A DNA stretch of 64,000 nt from Lewinellaceae bacterium (GCA_016712415.1 JADJRC010000015.1:145424-209423), one strand, 5' to 3'; counted from the stretch's first letter, positions 1 to 11,843 are shown. Program-made: numbers and translations. The notes: generated by a model from the letters alone, not told the origin.

Positions 1-33
1 AACCATGAAATTCTAGTGGCGGGTCCGGCAGGG

Positions 34-1134
34 TTAGTGTTCTTTGGGAAGCATCAGCCAAAGCCGGCCGTAGCGGTTGATTTTTCGCGCCTCCTGCAAA
101 CCTTTCTGGCCGATACCGCAGTACAGGTCCATTCTTTTGGTGGTCAGAATGGCGCCGCCGCGGTCCTGTGCAAAGATAATGCGGTAAGTATAGCCTTTCA
201 GTTTGCCGGAAGGATCGATATCGGGCAGTTCTGCCAGCAGCGTGCTGCCGATCGGGATATACCTGGGGTCAACGGCGACAGAATAGCCTGCTGTCAGGGG
301 GAAGAACCCGCAGCCCAGCACCTGGTCGTCGACCGGGGTGAAAAACACATAACGGCCGCCTTTACCTTTGACCGAACCGCCGAAACCGAAGTGTTGGCGC
401 TTGCCGTCGGGAAATTCGACCAGACAGTTGCCTTGCAATTGTGCGTTGGCGAGGGCTTTTTTACTGCTGAGCCAGGCCAGTTCCATGCCGCGGCCTTCCA
501 GGGCGCCCGCTTCGATGGCGGCCCGGTTGGGCACATCCTTATCGGGGCGTTTGTACATGGGGACCGGGAATTCGTCGGTACGCACTTTGCTTGCCTTGAT
601 GACAGGCGTGTAGTATCCCGTCATGCGTACCTTGTCTTTTTTCAGGTCGGTATTGACCTTGTAAAAGTCGAAAGTGGTCAGCAGTACGTTAGGGTCGAGG
701 AGTTGCACATTTTGCAGCAACTCCACCGTGCGGAGCATATCATCTTTTGGAATGCCGGAAGCGCCTTTTTCTTTAACATCCGACCGGCGGAGGTACTTGG
801 CCTGTTCGTACATGGCTTTCAGCATGTCCGGATCGAATGAGAGATAAGGGATGGTATCCGGGTGACCGGCGAGCAACACTGAGGAAGAAAGATTGCGCTC
901 GCTGCGGCTGGCGGTGGAGACTTCCACGGGGGTGATTTCGGGTGATTCGACGGTTTTGGGGGCTTCTTCAAGTGGCTTGGCGGTGTTCTTTTCGCCACCG
1001 GGCAGCCGGAAAGGGATGGATATTCCGGATTCCACGAGGTTTGGATCGGAAGGTTTATTGCCCATCCAAAACATTGAAAAACAGGTTATTAAAAGGGCAA
1101 AGTCGAATATTACCAGTCGTTTTGTTCTTAGCAT
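34..1134 (-). CDS. mltA: Membrane-bound lytic murein transglycosylase A (MltA family)
   Basis: Predicted to cleave the MurNAc-GlcNAc bond of peptidoglycan with formation of 1,6-anhydro ends, acting in the periplasm. The 366-residue protein has an N-terminal hydrophobic anchor (about residues 7-25), a variable linker, an MltA barrel domain that starts near GYYTPVIKAS, and a C-terminal 3D domain containing AQDRGG and MDLYCG, where the conserved Asp residues of the family lie. The length fits the family (about 360-400). No lipobox is obvious, so anchoring is probably by the N-terminal segment. The gene stands alone and is divergent from nothing nearby; the NUDIX gene follows upstream on the same strand. 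Confidence 0.9.
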   Translation of the reverse strand: MLRTKRLVIFDFALLITCFSMFWMGNKPSDPNLVESGISIPFRLPGGEKNTAKPLEEAPKTVESPEITPVEVSTASRSERNLSSSVLLAGHPDTIPYLSFDPDMLKAMYEQAKYLRRSDVKEKGASGIPKDDMLRTVELLQNVQLLDPNVLLTTFDFYKVNTDLKKDKVRMTGYYTPVIKASKVRTDEFPVPMYKRPDKDVPNRAAIEAGALEGRGMELAWLSSKKALANAQLQGNCLVEFPDGKRQHFGFGGSVKGKGGRYVFFTPVDDQVLGCGFFPLTAGYSVAVDPRYIPIGSTLLAELPDIDPSGKLKGYTYRIIFAQDRGGAILTTKRMDLYCGIGQKGLQEARKINRYGRLWLMLPKEH

Positions 1135-1220
1135 ACTTTGAATTGGGAGGAGGTGCCGCCCATTAAATTATTAACAAATGTAACGCCAAAATCACACACC
1201 GGTTGCTTAATGAATTGTTT

Positions 1221-1811
1221 TTAAAATGTCAACGCACCCTTTCGGAGCCATTCATTGACCTTTAAAATGGCCACCATCGAGAACACGTCCGTGATGTCGC
1301 CGCGCATGACCATATCCACACATTCGCTAAAAGGGAGCCTTCGTATTTGCAGCTGTTCCGTCTCTTCCGGCTCGGCGTTGCCGAACGCCAGATCCTGGGC
1401 TACAAAAGCCACGCCGTATTCGTCGGTCACGGAGTTGGAGGTAAACATTTCGAGCAGCGGGGTCCATTTTTGGGCGGTTATGCCCGTTTCTTCCAGTAAT
1501 TCCCGCCTCGCGGAATCAAGCGGATCAACGCCCACATGACCCCCGCCTTCCGGTATTTCCCACGAATAGCGCTTCAGGGTGTAGCGGTACTGCCCCACCA
1601 GCCAGGTAAATCCTTCCCCGTCGAGCGGCACGATACCTATCGCTGTGTTTTTCATGTGCACGACGCCGTAAATGCCGTTTCCCCCGGAGGGGTTGACTAC
1701 CTCGCGGTGTTCGACGTGTATCCAGGGGTTGTCGTATACGGTTTGTGCAGAAATCGTCTCCCAGGGATTGGGGGTTTTGTCGGGACCGGGGCCTTTGAAT
1801 TGAAAGGGCAT
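1221..1811 (-). CDS. NUDIX hydrolase, ADP-ribose pyrophosphatase-like
   Basis: Predicted cytosolic hydrolase of nucleoside diphosphate derivatives, most like ADP-ribose/sugar-nucleotide pyrophosphatases. The NUDIX box is visible as GGGHVGVDPLDSARRELL followed by EETGI; the REL-EE core is intact, but the first Glu of the consensus is Val. The WEIPEGG strand before the box is typical of the ADPRase group. I place the start at MPFQF because the upstream in-frame extension overlaps the divergent Uma2 gene and has no domain. The product is 196 residues. Confidence 0.85.
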   Translation of the reverse strand: MPFQFKGPGPDKTPNPWETISAQTVYDNPWIHVEHREVVNPSGGNGIYGVVHMKNTAIGIVPLDGEGFTWLVGQYRYTLKRYSWEIPEGGGHVGVDPLDSARRELLEETGITAQKWTPLLEMFTSNSVTDEYGVAFVAQDLAFGNAEPEETEQLQIRRLPFSECVDMVMRGDITDVFSMVAILKVNEWLRKGALTF

Positions 1812-1842
1812 TTGATTATTTTTGTCACAAATATCGAAATCC

Positions 1843-2421
1843 ATGACCACTCCGGCAGCAGCGACAAGGAAATACACCGTAGCCGAGTACCTCGACATTG
1901 AGCGGCGATCCGGCGAAAAACACGCTTTTTATAACGGAGCCATTGAACCTATGGCTGGCGCAAGTATTTCCCACAATCGTATTGTCAGGAACCTGCTGGC
2001 GGTACTTTGCAATATTTTTGCGGAAAGACCTGAATTTGAAATTTTCGGCAGCGATCAGAAAATTTACCTTCCCAAGCTCAACTATTACCTGTATCCCGAT
2101 GCGGTCGTCGTTGCGGAAGGGATTATCGAATCCGAGGAAGAGGCCCAGGCCATCATCAATCCGCTGCTGATCTTTGAAGTGTTATCGCCTTCAACCGACC
2201 AGTATGACCGCAGCATAAAATTTGCTGAATACCAGAGCATTCCGACCTTCAAAGAATATGTTTTGGTTCGGCAGGATACGCCGGAACTGACCTTGTTTTT
2301 CCGGGAAGAACCCGACCTGTGGCGTACTTCCGAGGTGTCGGGGCTTGACAACAGCGCACATTTGCGCTCGGTAACCGTCAACCTTGCCTTGAAAAGCATT
2401 TACCACAAGGTGTTTTCCTGA
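1843..2421 (+). CDS. Uma2 family (DUF820) putative restriction endonuclease
   Basis: A member of the Uma2/DUF820 PD-(D/E)XK nuclease-like family, which is abundant in cyanobacteria and Bacteroidota and has no settled role. Seen here: the N-terminal YTVAEYLDIE segment, HAFYNGAIEPM, SHNRIVRNLL, the catalytic-type YPDAVVV (Asp) and LLIFEVLSPST (Glu) strands, then KFAEYQSIPTFKEYVLV. All hallmark segments are present in 192 residues, the usual length. The start chosen is MTTPAAATRK, 31 bp from the divergent NUDIX start, so the two genes share a promoter region. Confidence 0.85.
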   Translation: MTTPAAATRKYTVAEYLDIERRSGEKHAFYNGAIEPMAGASISHNRIVRNLLAVLCNIFAERPEFEIFGSDQKIYLPKLNYYLYPDAVVVAEGIIESEEEAQAIINPLLIFEVLSPSTDQYDRSIKFAEYQSIPTFKEYVLVRQDTPELTLFFREEPDLWRTSEVSGLDNSAHLRSVTVNLALKSIYHKVFS

Positions 2422-2423
2422 TC

Positions 2424-3194
2424 TCACACGTAACCCTGTACCTTGTACATAACCCAGCCCGTCCATTCCTTCAACAGGAATTCCCATTTCATCAGCGCCT
2501 TCCAGTCCGGCTCGATCCATTGAAACCAGTTGCCCCGGCTGCTTTCGGTCATAAAGTCCACCCCAAATGGATCGCAAGCCAGCCCTGCTTTGTCGAAACA
2601 GGCCACCGCCCGCCGCATATGCCAGGCAGAAGTGACGAGCAGGCAACGCCTCCCCAATTCGAGGCTGTCTGCGATTCGTTTTGAAAACAGCGCATTTTCA
2701 TGGGTGTTGCGCGACCGGGCTTCGACGATAAGTGCCGTATCCGGAACGCCGCAGGCAAGCAGGAAATCGCGCGCAGCGGCTGCCTCCGGCGGCACGCCGC
2801 CAATCAGCCGCCCGTCGCCGCCCGATAGTATGATGCGTTTGATCCGGCCGGTTTGGTACAGCATCAGGGCCGACGTGAGGCGGTTGCCGGCCTGGTGCAG
2901 GGTGAGTACGCCCGTCGGCGATTCTGCGTTAAAGTTGACGTAACCACCGAGCAGGATACCCGCATCATAGGCCTGGCGGATGTCGCGGGGGCTGCGCTGG
3001 CCGGTCTCCCAGGTGCGCGCCAGCTGGTTCACCAGCCACGGATTGGAAAATACCAGCAACACCGCAATCAACGCTTTGACCGCCCGGCGCTGCCGGCGCT
3101 TATTCCTGGTGACCATACTGAAAATAGCCAGCAAGGCCATCCAGTTGAGCGGCTTTAACACAAATACCAGCACTTTTGATAATATAAAAAACAT
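2424..3194 (-). CDS. YdcF/ElyC-like DUF218 membrane protein
   Basis: A DUF218 protein (YdcF, SanA, ElyC type), usually linked to envelope integrity or peptidoglycan precursor metabolism; the biochemical role is unproven. Two N-terminal membrane helices (about residues 3-22 and 37-52) precede a Rossmann-like domain with ILLGGYV, IILSGGDG, EARSRNTHENA and LVTSAWHMRRA, all family hallmarks. I prefer the start MFFILSK; an alternative Met lies eight codons upstream. It converges with the Uma2 gene with a 2-bp gap. Confidence 0.82.
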   Translation of the reverse strand: MFFILSKVLVFVLKPLNWMALLAIFSMVTRNKRRQRRAVKALIAVLLVFSNPWLVNQLARTWETGQRSPRDIRQAYDAGILLGGYVNFNAESPTGVLTLHQAGNRLTSALMLYQTGRIKRIILSGGDGRLIGGVPPEAAAARDFLLACGVPDTALIVEARSRNTHENALFSKRIADSLELGRRCLLVTSAWHMRRAVACFDKAGLACDPFGVDFMTESSRGNWFQWIEPDWKALMKWEFLLKEWTGWVMYKVQGYV

Positions 3195-3273
3195 AATATT
3201 ATTCTGTTTGATGGGCATTTTTCGGAAATTTGCGAAATTTTTGATTTTTATTCATTCAATAACCGGTTATTCT

Positions 3274-4698
3274 ATGCAAAAATTACTTCGTCCGGCCCTT
3301 TTCGCAGTGCTGGCAACCTGCCTTTTTTTGCCCGCCGCTTTTGGGCAACTTACCCTTAAAGTTACGTCTATTCCCTTCAATACCCCGCCTGCCTCGAGTA
3401 TCTATGCAGTAGGTACTTTCAACAACTGGAATCCCGGCGATCCGGCTATGATCCTCAGCAACCTGGGCAATGGCCAGTACAGCATTACCGTCAACCCGCC
3501 GGCCGGCGAGGTCAAGTTCAAGTTCACCCGAGGCAACTGGGATATGGTTGAAGGCGATGCCAACGGCAATTACCTCGCCGACCGCGTTCTGAACTACAGC
3601 GGACAGCCGACGACCGTTAACCTGAGTATCCTTTCCTGGGAAGACCTCAGCGGCGACGGCAACCCTGGCTCAACAGCCCAGCCCAATGTGTTTGTGCTGG
3701 ACGACAACTTTTACATCCCGCAACTCAACCGCACCCGGCGCATCTGGCTTTACCTGCCTCCCGATTACCAGACCACTTCCAAAAAATACCCCGTGCTGTA
3801 TATGCACGACGCGCAGAATCTGTTTGATGAAACAACCAGTTTTTCCGGAGAATGGGAGGTGGACGAATCGCTGAACCAGTTATTCCAGCAGGGCGATTAT
3901 GGCTGCATTGTGGTGGGTATCGACAACGGCGGCGCCAATCGCCTCGATGAGTACTCCCCCTGGGTAAACACCGACTACAACGAAGGCGGCGACGGTGGCG
4001 CCTACGTCGAGTTTATCGTCAATACGCTTAAACCTCATATCGATTCTTTGTACCGGACGTTTTCCGGGCGCCTCACAACAGGAATCATGGGCAGCAGCAT
4101 GGGCGGACTGATCTCGATGTACGCACTCGCTGAACGGCAGGATGTATTCTCCAAAGCGGGTATTTTCTCCCCCGCATTCTGGTTTGCGGGTAACAATCCC
4201 GCCAGTCACGTCGCCGGCCATCCCAAACAAGGTGATGTGCGCGTATACTTCCTTGCAGGCGGCGACGAGCCCAATTATGTAGAACAGGACATGCTGGCAG
4301 TGGCCAATGCCATGACAACCGCCGGGTTTTCCGCCAACGAAAAATTTGTTTACGTACCATCAGATGGCCAGCATGCCGAGTGGTTTTGGGCGCGGGAGTT
4401 TCCCGATGCCTATGAATGGCTGTTTCAGGGCGCCGTGACGTCGGTTACATGGCCCGGCAGCAGCGAGCCGCTGGAGATTTTTCCCAATCCCACCAGTTCC
4501 TGGGTGCGTTTCTCCGGTGTGAAATCAGGTGAAACGGTTAAACTGCAAATACTCGGCGTTGATGGAAAGATGTGGCGCGACTCCACTGCCACGGGCGGCG
4601 AACCGGTGTGGACGGGCGATCTGCCCGCCGGGTTTTACGTAGTAAAATTGAAGAAAAAAGGCGGCAAGTGGCAGTCGGCGAAGCTGATTAGGCAATAG
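3274..4698 (+). CDS. Secreted esterase (Esterase D-like alpha/beta hydrolase) with CBM-like and T9SS domains
   Basis: Predicted to be exported and carried across the outer membrane by the T9SS. Order: signal peptide (MQKLLRPAL to AFGQ), a starch-binding/AMPK-like beta domain (VGTFNNWNPGDPAM, about residues 20-120), a putative-esterase domain with MHDAQNLFD, the nucleophile elbow GSSMGG and a late His in SDGQHAEWF, and a C-terminal sorting domain (IFPNPTSSWVRF to the end). Such enzymes hydrolyse small esters or siderophore/feruloyl esters; the substrate here is unknown. The start is chosen by the signal peptide. A longer in-frame extension overlaps the divergent YdcF gene and is not used. Confidence 0.85.
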   Translation: MQKLLRPALFAVLATCLFLPAAFGQLTLKVTSIPFNTPPASSIYAVGTFNNWNPGDPAMILSNLGNGQYSITVNPPAGEVKFKFTRGNWDMVEGDANGNYLADRVLNYSGQPTTVNLSILSWEDLSGDGNPGSTAQPNVFVLDDNFYIPQLNRTRRIWLYLPPDYQTTSKKYPVLYMHDAQNLFDETTSFSGEWEVDESLNQLFQQGDYGCIVVGIDNGGANRLDEYSPWVNTDYNEGGDGGAYVEFIVNTLKPHIDSLYRTFSGRLTTGIMGSSMGGLISMYALAERQDVFSKAGIFSPAFWFAGNNPASHVAGHPKQGDVRVYFLAGGDEPNYVEQDMLAVANAMTTAGFSANEKFVYVPSDGQHAEWFWAREFPDAYEWLFQGAVTSVTWPGSSEPLEIFPNPTSSWVRFSGVKSGETVKLQILGVDGKMWRDSTATGGEPVWTGDLPAGFYVVKLKKKGGKWQSAKLIRQ

Positions 4699-4709
4699 GA
4701 CAGGTTCTT

Positions 4710-4951
4710 TTTGACAGGATCAACAGGATCAACAGGATTAACAGGATTTACAGGATCAACAGGATTAACAGGATCAACAGGATTAACAGGATCAACAGGA
4801 TCAACAGGATTAACAGGTTTGACAGGATCAACAGGATTAACAGGTTTGACAGGATTTACAGGATTTACAGGATCAACAGGATTAACAGGTTTGTTTCTTT
4901 CTATCGTCGACAGCAAAGATATAGCCTGTTAATCCTGTAAATCCTGTCAGG
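4710..4951. repeat. 9-bp tandem repeat array plus inverted copy between convergent genes
   Basis: About twenty 9-bp units (AGGATCAAC, AGGATTAAC, AGGTTTGAC, AGGATTTAC variants) run from 4710 to about 4893. A spacer follows, then three units in inverse orientation at 4924-4951. The two parts can pair as a long hairpin between the stop codons of the esterase (+) and hutU (-), so it could act as a bidirectional terminator. Both strands are open through the array only because the unit length is a multiple of three. Confidence 0.9.
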
Positions 4952-4955
4952 CTTT

Positions 4956-7040
<2,085 letters not shown>

Positions 7041-7127
7041 ATCTTTTTGCCTTTTATCTTGTTACAAAGGTGTTTTCTCGGAACAGGCAAAAGTACCGCT
7101 ATCGCTTCCAAATCAAAAACTCAAACC

Positions 7128-7847
7128 ATGCCCTTCCTCACTGCCCAATGGCGTCGCCTCATCCTGCTCAATTACCGTGTCGAACCCCATATGCTGCAAT
7201 CCTATCTGCCTGCCGGCACCGAACTGGATACCTGGAACGGTACCTGTTATGCCAGCGTGGTGGGCTTCATGTTTCTCGACACCCGGTTGAAAGGGCTGAA
7301 AATTCCGTTTCACGTCAATTTCGAAGAAATCAACCTGCGTTTTTACGTGCGCCGGCTCGATCCGGTATCGGGCGAATGGAAACGCGGGGTGGTATTCGTC
7401 CGGGAAGTAGTGCCGAAGCTTGCTATTTCCCTGGTAGCCAATACGATATATGGCGAGCGATACCGGGCGCACCGCATGTGGCGCCTTTGGGAGGAAAGTG
7501 AAACGGAACTGAACATCGAATACGCCTGGAAACAGGCAGGGCGCTGGCATTCCTTCGGCGTCAAGGCTGAAAATGCGCCGACCGATCTCAAAACCGGCAG
7601 CGAGGCGGAATTTATTACCGAGCACTATTGGGGTTATGCCCGGCGGACGGACCGGCAGACGGTGGAGTACCAGGTGGAGCACCCGCGCTGGCAGGTATAC
7701 CCCATACAAGCCTGGCATTGTGATATCGATTTTGCGGCAGTCTACGGTCACGCATTCGCCCCATTGAACGGGGTCGAGCCGGTTTCGGTGTTTTTAGCGG
7801 AGGGGTCGGAGGTGCGTGTTTTGGGAAGGAAACTGCTTCAGGTTTGA
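7128..7847 (+). CDS. DUF2071 (YqjF-like) protein
   Basis: Matches the DUF2071/YqjF family, cytosolic proteins of unknown function with an acetoacetate-decarboxylase-like fold. Seen: an early WRRLILLNYRV segment, LPAGTELDTWNG, a FEEINLRFYV strand, RGVVFVREVVPK, EHYWGYARR and the closing VSVFLAEGSEVRV. The product is 239 residues, the normal size. The start MPFLTAQW is chosen by homology to the family's first strand; a much longer open frame upstream is the antisense of hutU. Isolated gene, divergent from hutU. Confidence 0.8.
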   Translation: MPFLTAQWRRLILLNYRVEPHMLQSYLPAGTELDTWNGTCYASVVGFMFLDTRLKGLKIPFHVNFEEINLRFYVRRLDPVSGEWKRGVVFVREVVPKLAISLVANTIYGERYRAHRMWRLWEESETELNIEYAWKQAGRWHSFGVKAENAPTDLKTGSEAEFITEHYWGYARRTDRQTVEYQVEHPRWQVYPIQAWHCDIDFAAVYGHAFAPLNGVEPVSVFLAEGSEVRVLGRKLLQV

Positions 7848-7869
7848 AGCATTTATGCACCAGATTTCC

Positions 7870-9552
7870 TTATACCCCGTCAAAACTGCTGCGCACATTC
7901 CTTATACAAGTCTCCACATCCTGCTCCAGGGAGGCCGATTCGTGCAGTTCAGCCTGGGCCAGTTCGACCCCGACTTCTGCATTAAAGCCGGTGATAAACA
8001 CCCGGACCCCCTGCGTGTGAAATTTTTTGACCACCCCTGCCAGCCGGTACAGGCCCGTCGCGTCGATGATCGGCACCTTCCGCAGGTTGAACACGATGGC
8101 GCGGGGCTTTTGACGCGTCTCGTTCAACACGTTCTGGAACACGCGGGAAGCGCCGAAAAACAAGGGCCCCGACACCTCGAACAACATCACGCCCCTGGGC
8201 AATACGGCAAATTCTTTTTCAAAAAGCCGCTCGTCGCCGGATTCGCTGCTTTCCAGCACATTGATGTGCGTGATCTCCGTCATACGCCGGATGAACAGGA
8301 AGGCCGACAGCACCACACCGATCTCGATGGCCACGATCAGGTCGAAAATAACGGTCAGGAAAAAGACCACGAGCAGCACGAGCCGGTCGTAATAGTTGCC
8401 CCGGTACACCGAGCGGAAGGTGCTCCACTCGCCCATGTTCCAGGCAACCACCACGAGTATGCCGGCCAGGCAGGAGAGCGGGATGAGTTTGGCCCAGGGC
8501 GCGGCAATCAGCATGATGCCCAGCAACACCACCGCGTGCGTGATGCCTGCAATAGGCGTGCGGCCGCCGTTTTTTACATTGGTTGCTGTGCGCGCGATGG
8601 CGCCTGTGGCCGGTATGCCGCCAAAGATGGACGACACCACGTTGGCTGCGCCCTGCGCGACCAGTTCGATGTTGGAGCGGTGCCGCCCGCCGGTCATGCC
8701 GTCGGCCACCACGGCGGAAAGCAACGACTCGATACCGCCCAGCAGCGCTATGGCGAAGGCGGGTGAGAGCAGCGATTTGATCGCCTGGAAGTCGAGGGTG
8801 TAAAAAGCCGGAGCGGGGATCGTACGGGGTATTTCGCCGAATTTCGATTCAATGGTTTCTACCGGTAAATGCAGGAGTTGCACCGCTGCAGTCGCCGCCA
8901 CGATGGCTACCAGCGAACCGGGAATCTTGCCCGTGATCCGGGAAAAATACAGGACGATGAGCACTGTGGCCACGCCGATGCCGAAGGAAATGGGGTTCAG
9001 GGTCTGAAAATGCCGGAAGTAAACCTCCCATTTTTCCAGGAAAGGCGAGGGTACCGAGGCGATGGACAGCCCGAAAAAATCGCGGATTTGCGAACTGAAA
9101 ATAATGACCGCAATACCGCTGGTAAATCCCACGATGAGCGGATGTGGGATGTATTTAAGCAGAGTGCCGAAGCGCAGCAGTCCCATACCCATGAGCATAA
9201 ACCCGGCAATAAAGGTGGCGAAGGTCAGCCCTTCAATGCCGTATTGCTGCACAATCCCGTACACGATGATAATGAACGCGCCCGTCGGTCCGCCGATCTG
9301 TACCCGGCTGCCGCCGAAGGTCGATATGATGAAACCGGCAAAAATGGCGGTGATCAGACCCTTTTCCGGCGATACCCCGCTGGCGATGGCAAATGCGATC
9401 GCCAGCGGAAGGGCCACAATGCCAACCGTGACGCCGGCCAGCACGTCGCGCCGTACCTGTTGAATACTGATGCCCTCTCTGAGCAGGGTAAATAGTTTTG
9501 GGGTAAATTCTTCAGGGTTCCAATCGGAGACCCATGATTTGAGGCGTTGCAT
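7870..9552 (-). CDS. SulP family anion transporter with STAS domain
   Basis: Inner-membrane secondary transporter for sulfate, bicarbonate or related anions. The 560-residue product has the SulP membrane domain (AGVTVGIVALPLAIAFAIASG, then GGSRVQIGGPTGAF, the family signature) with about 12-14 helices, followed by a C-terminal STAS domain (about residues 440-550) with FFGASRVF and IDATGL. The usual phosphorylatable Ser/Thr position in ID-S-TGL is Ala. The substrate cannot be read from sequence. Single gene. Confidence 0.92.
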   Translation of the reverse strand: MQRLKSWVSDWNPEEFTPKLFTLLREGISIQQVRRDVLAGVTVGIVALPLAIAFAIASGVSPEKGLITAIFAGFIISTFGGSRVQIGGPTGAFIIIVYGIVQQYGIEGLTFATFIAGFMLMGMGLLRFGTLLKYIPHPLIVGFTSGIAVIIFSSQIRDFFGLSIASVPSPFLEKWEVYFRHFQTLNPISFGIGVATVLIVLYFSRITGKIPGSLVAIVAATAAVQLLHLPVETIESKFGEIPRTIPAPAFYTLDFQAIKSLLSPAFAIALLGGIESLLSAVVADGMTGGRHRSNIELVAQGAANVVSSIFGGIPATGAIARTATNVKNGGRTPIAGITHAVVLLGIMLIAAPWAKLIPLSCLAGILVVVAWNMGEWSTFRSVYRGNYYDRLVLLVVFFLTVIFDLIVAIEIGVVLSAFLFIRRMTEITHINVLESSESGDERLFEKEFAVLPRGVMLFEVSGPLFFGASRVFQNVLNETRQKPRAIVFNLRKVPIIDATGLYRLAGVVKKFHTQGVRVFITGFNAEVGVELAQAELHESASLEQDVETCIRNVRSSFDGV

Positions 9553-9641
9553 ATGCGAAGGGATAAGGCCTTGTTTTACAGGGCGTATCTACGTCGCTAA
9601 TAATGAAAAAAAGGCGCTGTTATTGTGGCGTAGTGGAAAAA

Positions 9642-10575
9642 TCAATCCGCAGACTGTAACGCACCCTGTAGCGATTCGGGTACCGGCTGTCGTCCCCGCC
9701 ACCAACCAGCCAGTCCGATGCCCGTGACCAGGTCCCAGATACCCCACCATGCTGCGACGAGCGCCATTCCGCCCAACCCGTTAAAAAACTGGAAGATCAG
9801 CAACAGGCCAAGCGCTGTGTTGTACCCCCGCCTCAAAAGCGAGTGTGCGGCGGTCCTGTTGCGGAAGTTTGAAGACGCTCCCTAAAACATAGCCGGTGCT
9901 GAGCGCTACAACGTTGTGTACGGCCACTATTCCGAACACCATTCCGAGGTAATTGAACACATTTTCCCTGTTGCCCACAAGGGCTAAAATCAGAATGGTA
10001 AAAAATATCAGCAGTGAAAGCCGTTGTACCCAGGGGCGTATACGGGCGACGAAAGTCGGGAAACGCATATTCAGAAACATACCCAGCAGCAGCGGCGCTA
10101 CGATCAGCCGGATGATAATTCCGGCCATGTCGGAAAAACTGAGTTCAAAGGATTTGCGCAATGTCTCCGATTCCGGAACGTATTTCGACCAGAACAAAAA
10201 ACCCGCAGGCGTCACCACGGTGGCCGACAAAATGATGACGGCGTTGAGCGTCACGGACAGGGCCACATTGGCCTTTGCAAAATGCACCAGGAAATTCGTC
10301 ATGTTTCCCGAAGGGCACATGCTCACCAGGATCATGCCCAGCGCCATGCTTACCGGCGGCTGGAACAGGTAAATTATTCCCAGCGTGAACACGGGAAAAA
10401 CCAGGTACTGTGCGAGTAGGCCCACGCCGACTGATTTGGGGAAATCGACGACTTTTTTAAAATCTCCCGGCAGTACATCCAGCGCCACACTGAACATCAA
10501 AAAGGCCATCGCCATGTTCAGGATGAACATCTGGTCGGGGTTAAAATTGATCCGGAGTGTATCGACAGGGTCCAT
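9642..10575 (-). CDS. Bile acid:sodium symporter (BASS/SBF) family transporter, frameshifted
   Basis: Membrane transporter of the SBF family, substrate unknown (organic anions or metabolites with sodium). The main frame covers residues 1 to about 250 and includes FILNMAMAFLMFSVALDV, MCPSGNMTNFLVHFAKANVALSVT and the RRTLAFEAGVQ strand. At about 9826-9836 the frame breaks; the next frame carries the expected end (NTALGLLLIF, NGLGGMALVAAWWG). The loss of two A in a CAAAAC context would restore VQNTALG exactly, so this is more likely a sequencing indel than a true pseudogene. Confidence 0.82.
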
Positions 10576-10670
10576 CTTGGTTGGGACTTTAGGGTTTAGT
10601 GTTTTACAAGATTTTGATTTTGAGGTGTTTCAATGAGCGACGTTTTTTTCGTGCCAACCGGAGGTTGGCG

Positions 10671-11843
10671 TTACTTTCCACCGTCGTAATAAATCCGGTA
10701 GATAGCGTCAGCATAATCATCGGAGACGAGCAGGGAGCCGTCGGGCAGTTGCTCCACATCGACCGGGCGGCCCCAGACGGCCTCGCCTTCTTCGAGCCAG
10801 CCGGTAGCAAAGGCTTCTTTGCCGAGGCTGTTGCCGGCGGCGTCCAGTTTGACCAGACTGAGTTGGTAACCGATCTTTTTAGCGCGGTTCCAGGAGCCGT
10901 GTTCAGCGATGAGCAGTTGATTTTGGTATGCTTTCGGGAACATTTTTCCGGTATAGAATTCAAGTCCCAGGGGCGCCACGTGCGGCCCCATTTTCTGAGC
11001 GGGTGGCGTGAAATCGGAGCAGGGGCGTTTGTCGCCGAACTTGGGGTCCTGCACATCGCCCTGGTGGCAATAGGGATAGCCGAAGTGCATGCCGTCTTTC
11101 GGGGCGCGGTTAAGTTCGCAGGAAGGCAGGTCGTCGCCCAGCCAGTCGCGGCCGTTGTCGGTAAACCAGAGTTCTTTATTGACCGGGTGCCAGGTAAAAC
11201 CCACTGAATTGCGGATGCCGTGCTGTACAACCTCCGGTTGGGTGGGGTTGTCCACATCAATCCGGGTAATAGAGCAATAGATCGGGTTTTCGGGTTCGCA
11301 GATGTTGCAGGGCGCGCCCACGGGTACGTAGAGCTTGCCGTCGGGACCGAAAGCGATGTATTTCCAGCCGTGGTGTTCGTCGGTGGGGTATTTGTCGTAC
11401 ACCGTGACGGGGATGGGCGGGTTGGCCAATTGGTTTTCGATATTGTCGAAACGCAGGATGCGGCTGATTTCGGCCACATAAAGGCTGCCGTTGCGGAATG
11501 CCACGCCGTTGGGCATGTTCAGCCCTGTGGCAAGGGTATAGGTTTGATCGGCCACATGGTCGCCGTCGGTGTCGCGCAATGCATACACGCTACCGAGGTC
11601 GCGGGTACCGACGAACAGCGTGCCGCCGGGGCTGAGGCAGAGCGACCGGGCGTTTTTCACGCCTTCGGCAAATACGCCGATCTTGAAGCCGGGGGGCAGT
11701 TTGATCTTGTTGATCGGCAACTCCCCGGTGTAGGAAGCGTCTGAACCGGGGGCCACCAGTGACGTAGAGGATTTATCCGCAGCAGAGGGTGCGGAAGCCG
11801 TACAGGCAAAAAACAGAATGGAGAAGGACAGGAGCCAGCGCAT
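10671..11843 (-). CDS. Sorbosone dehydrogenase-like PQQ beta-propeller lipoprotein
   Basis: Glucose/sorbosone dehydrogenase (GSDH) fold six-bladed propeller, probably a periplasmic or surface lipoprotein. I choose the start MRWLLSFS because it gives a signal peptide with a lipobox LFFAC. Propeller features: LPPGFKIGVFAEGV, NARSLCLSPGGTLFVGTR, LNMPNGVAFRNGSLYVAE, EHHGWKYIAFGPDGKLYV, GIRNSVGFTWHP, LWFTDNGRDWLGDDLP and RPVDVEQLPDGSLLVSDD. Such proteins oxidise sugars or alcohols with PQQ; PQQ use here is inferred from family only. Confidence 0.88.
   Translation of the reverse strand: MRWLLSFSILFFACTASAPSAADKSSTSLVAPGSDASYTGELPINKIKLPPGFKIGVFAEGVKNARSLCLSPGGTLFVGTRDLGSVYALRDTDGDHVADQTYTLATGLNMPNGVAFRNGSLYVAEISRILRFDNIENQLANPPIPVTVYDKYPTDEHHGWKYIAFGPDGKLYVPVGAPCNICEPENPIYCSITRIDVDNPTQPEVVQHGIRNSVGFTWHPVNKELWFTDNGRDWLGDDLPSCELNRAPKDGMHFGYPYCHQGDVQDPKFGDKRPCSDFTPPAQKMGPHVAPLGLEFYTGKMFPKAYQNQLLIAEHGSWNRAKKIGYQLSLVKLDAAGNSLGKEAFATGWLEEGEAVWGRPVDVEQLPDGSLLVSDDYADAIYRIYYDGGK

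Noticed and set aside
1812..1898. Extended N-terminus of the NUDIX protein
   Set aside because: The added codons overlap the divergent Uma2 gene and show no family similarity.
4711..4932. Collagen-like or proline-rich repeat protein from the open frames
   Set aside because: Both strands are open only because of the 9-bp period; it lies between two convergent stops and has no proper start region.
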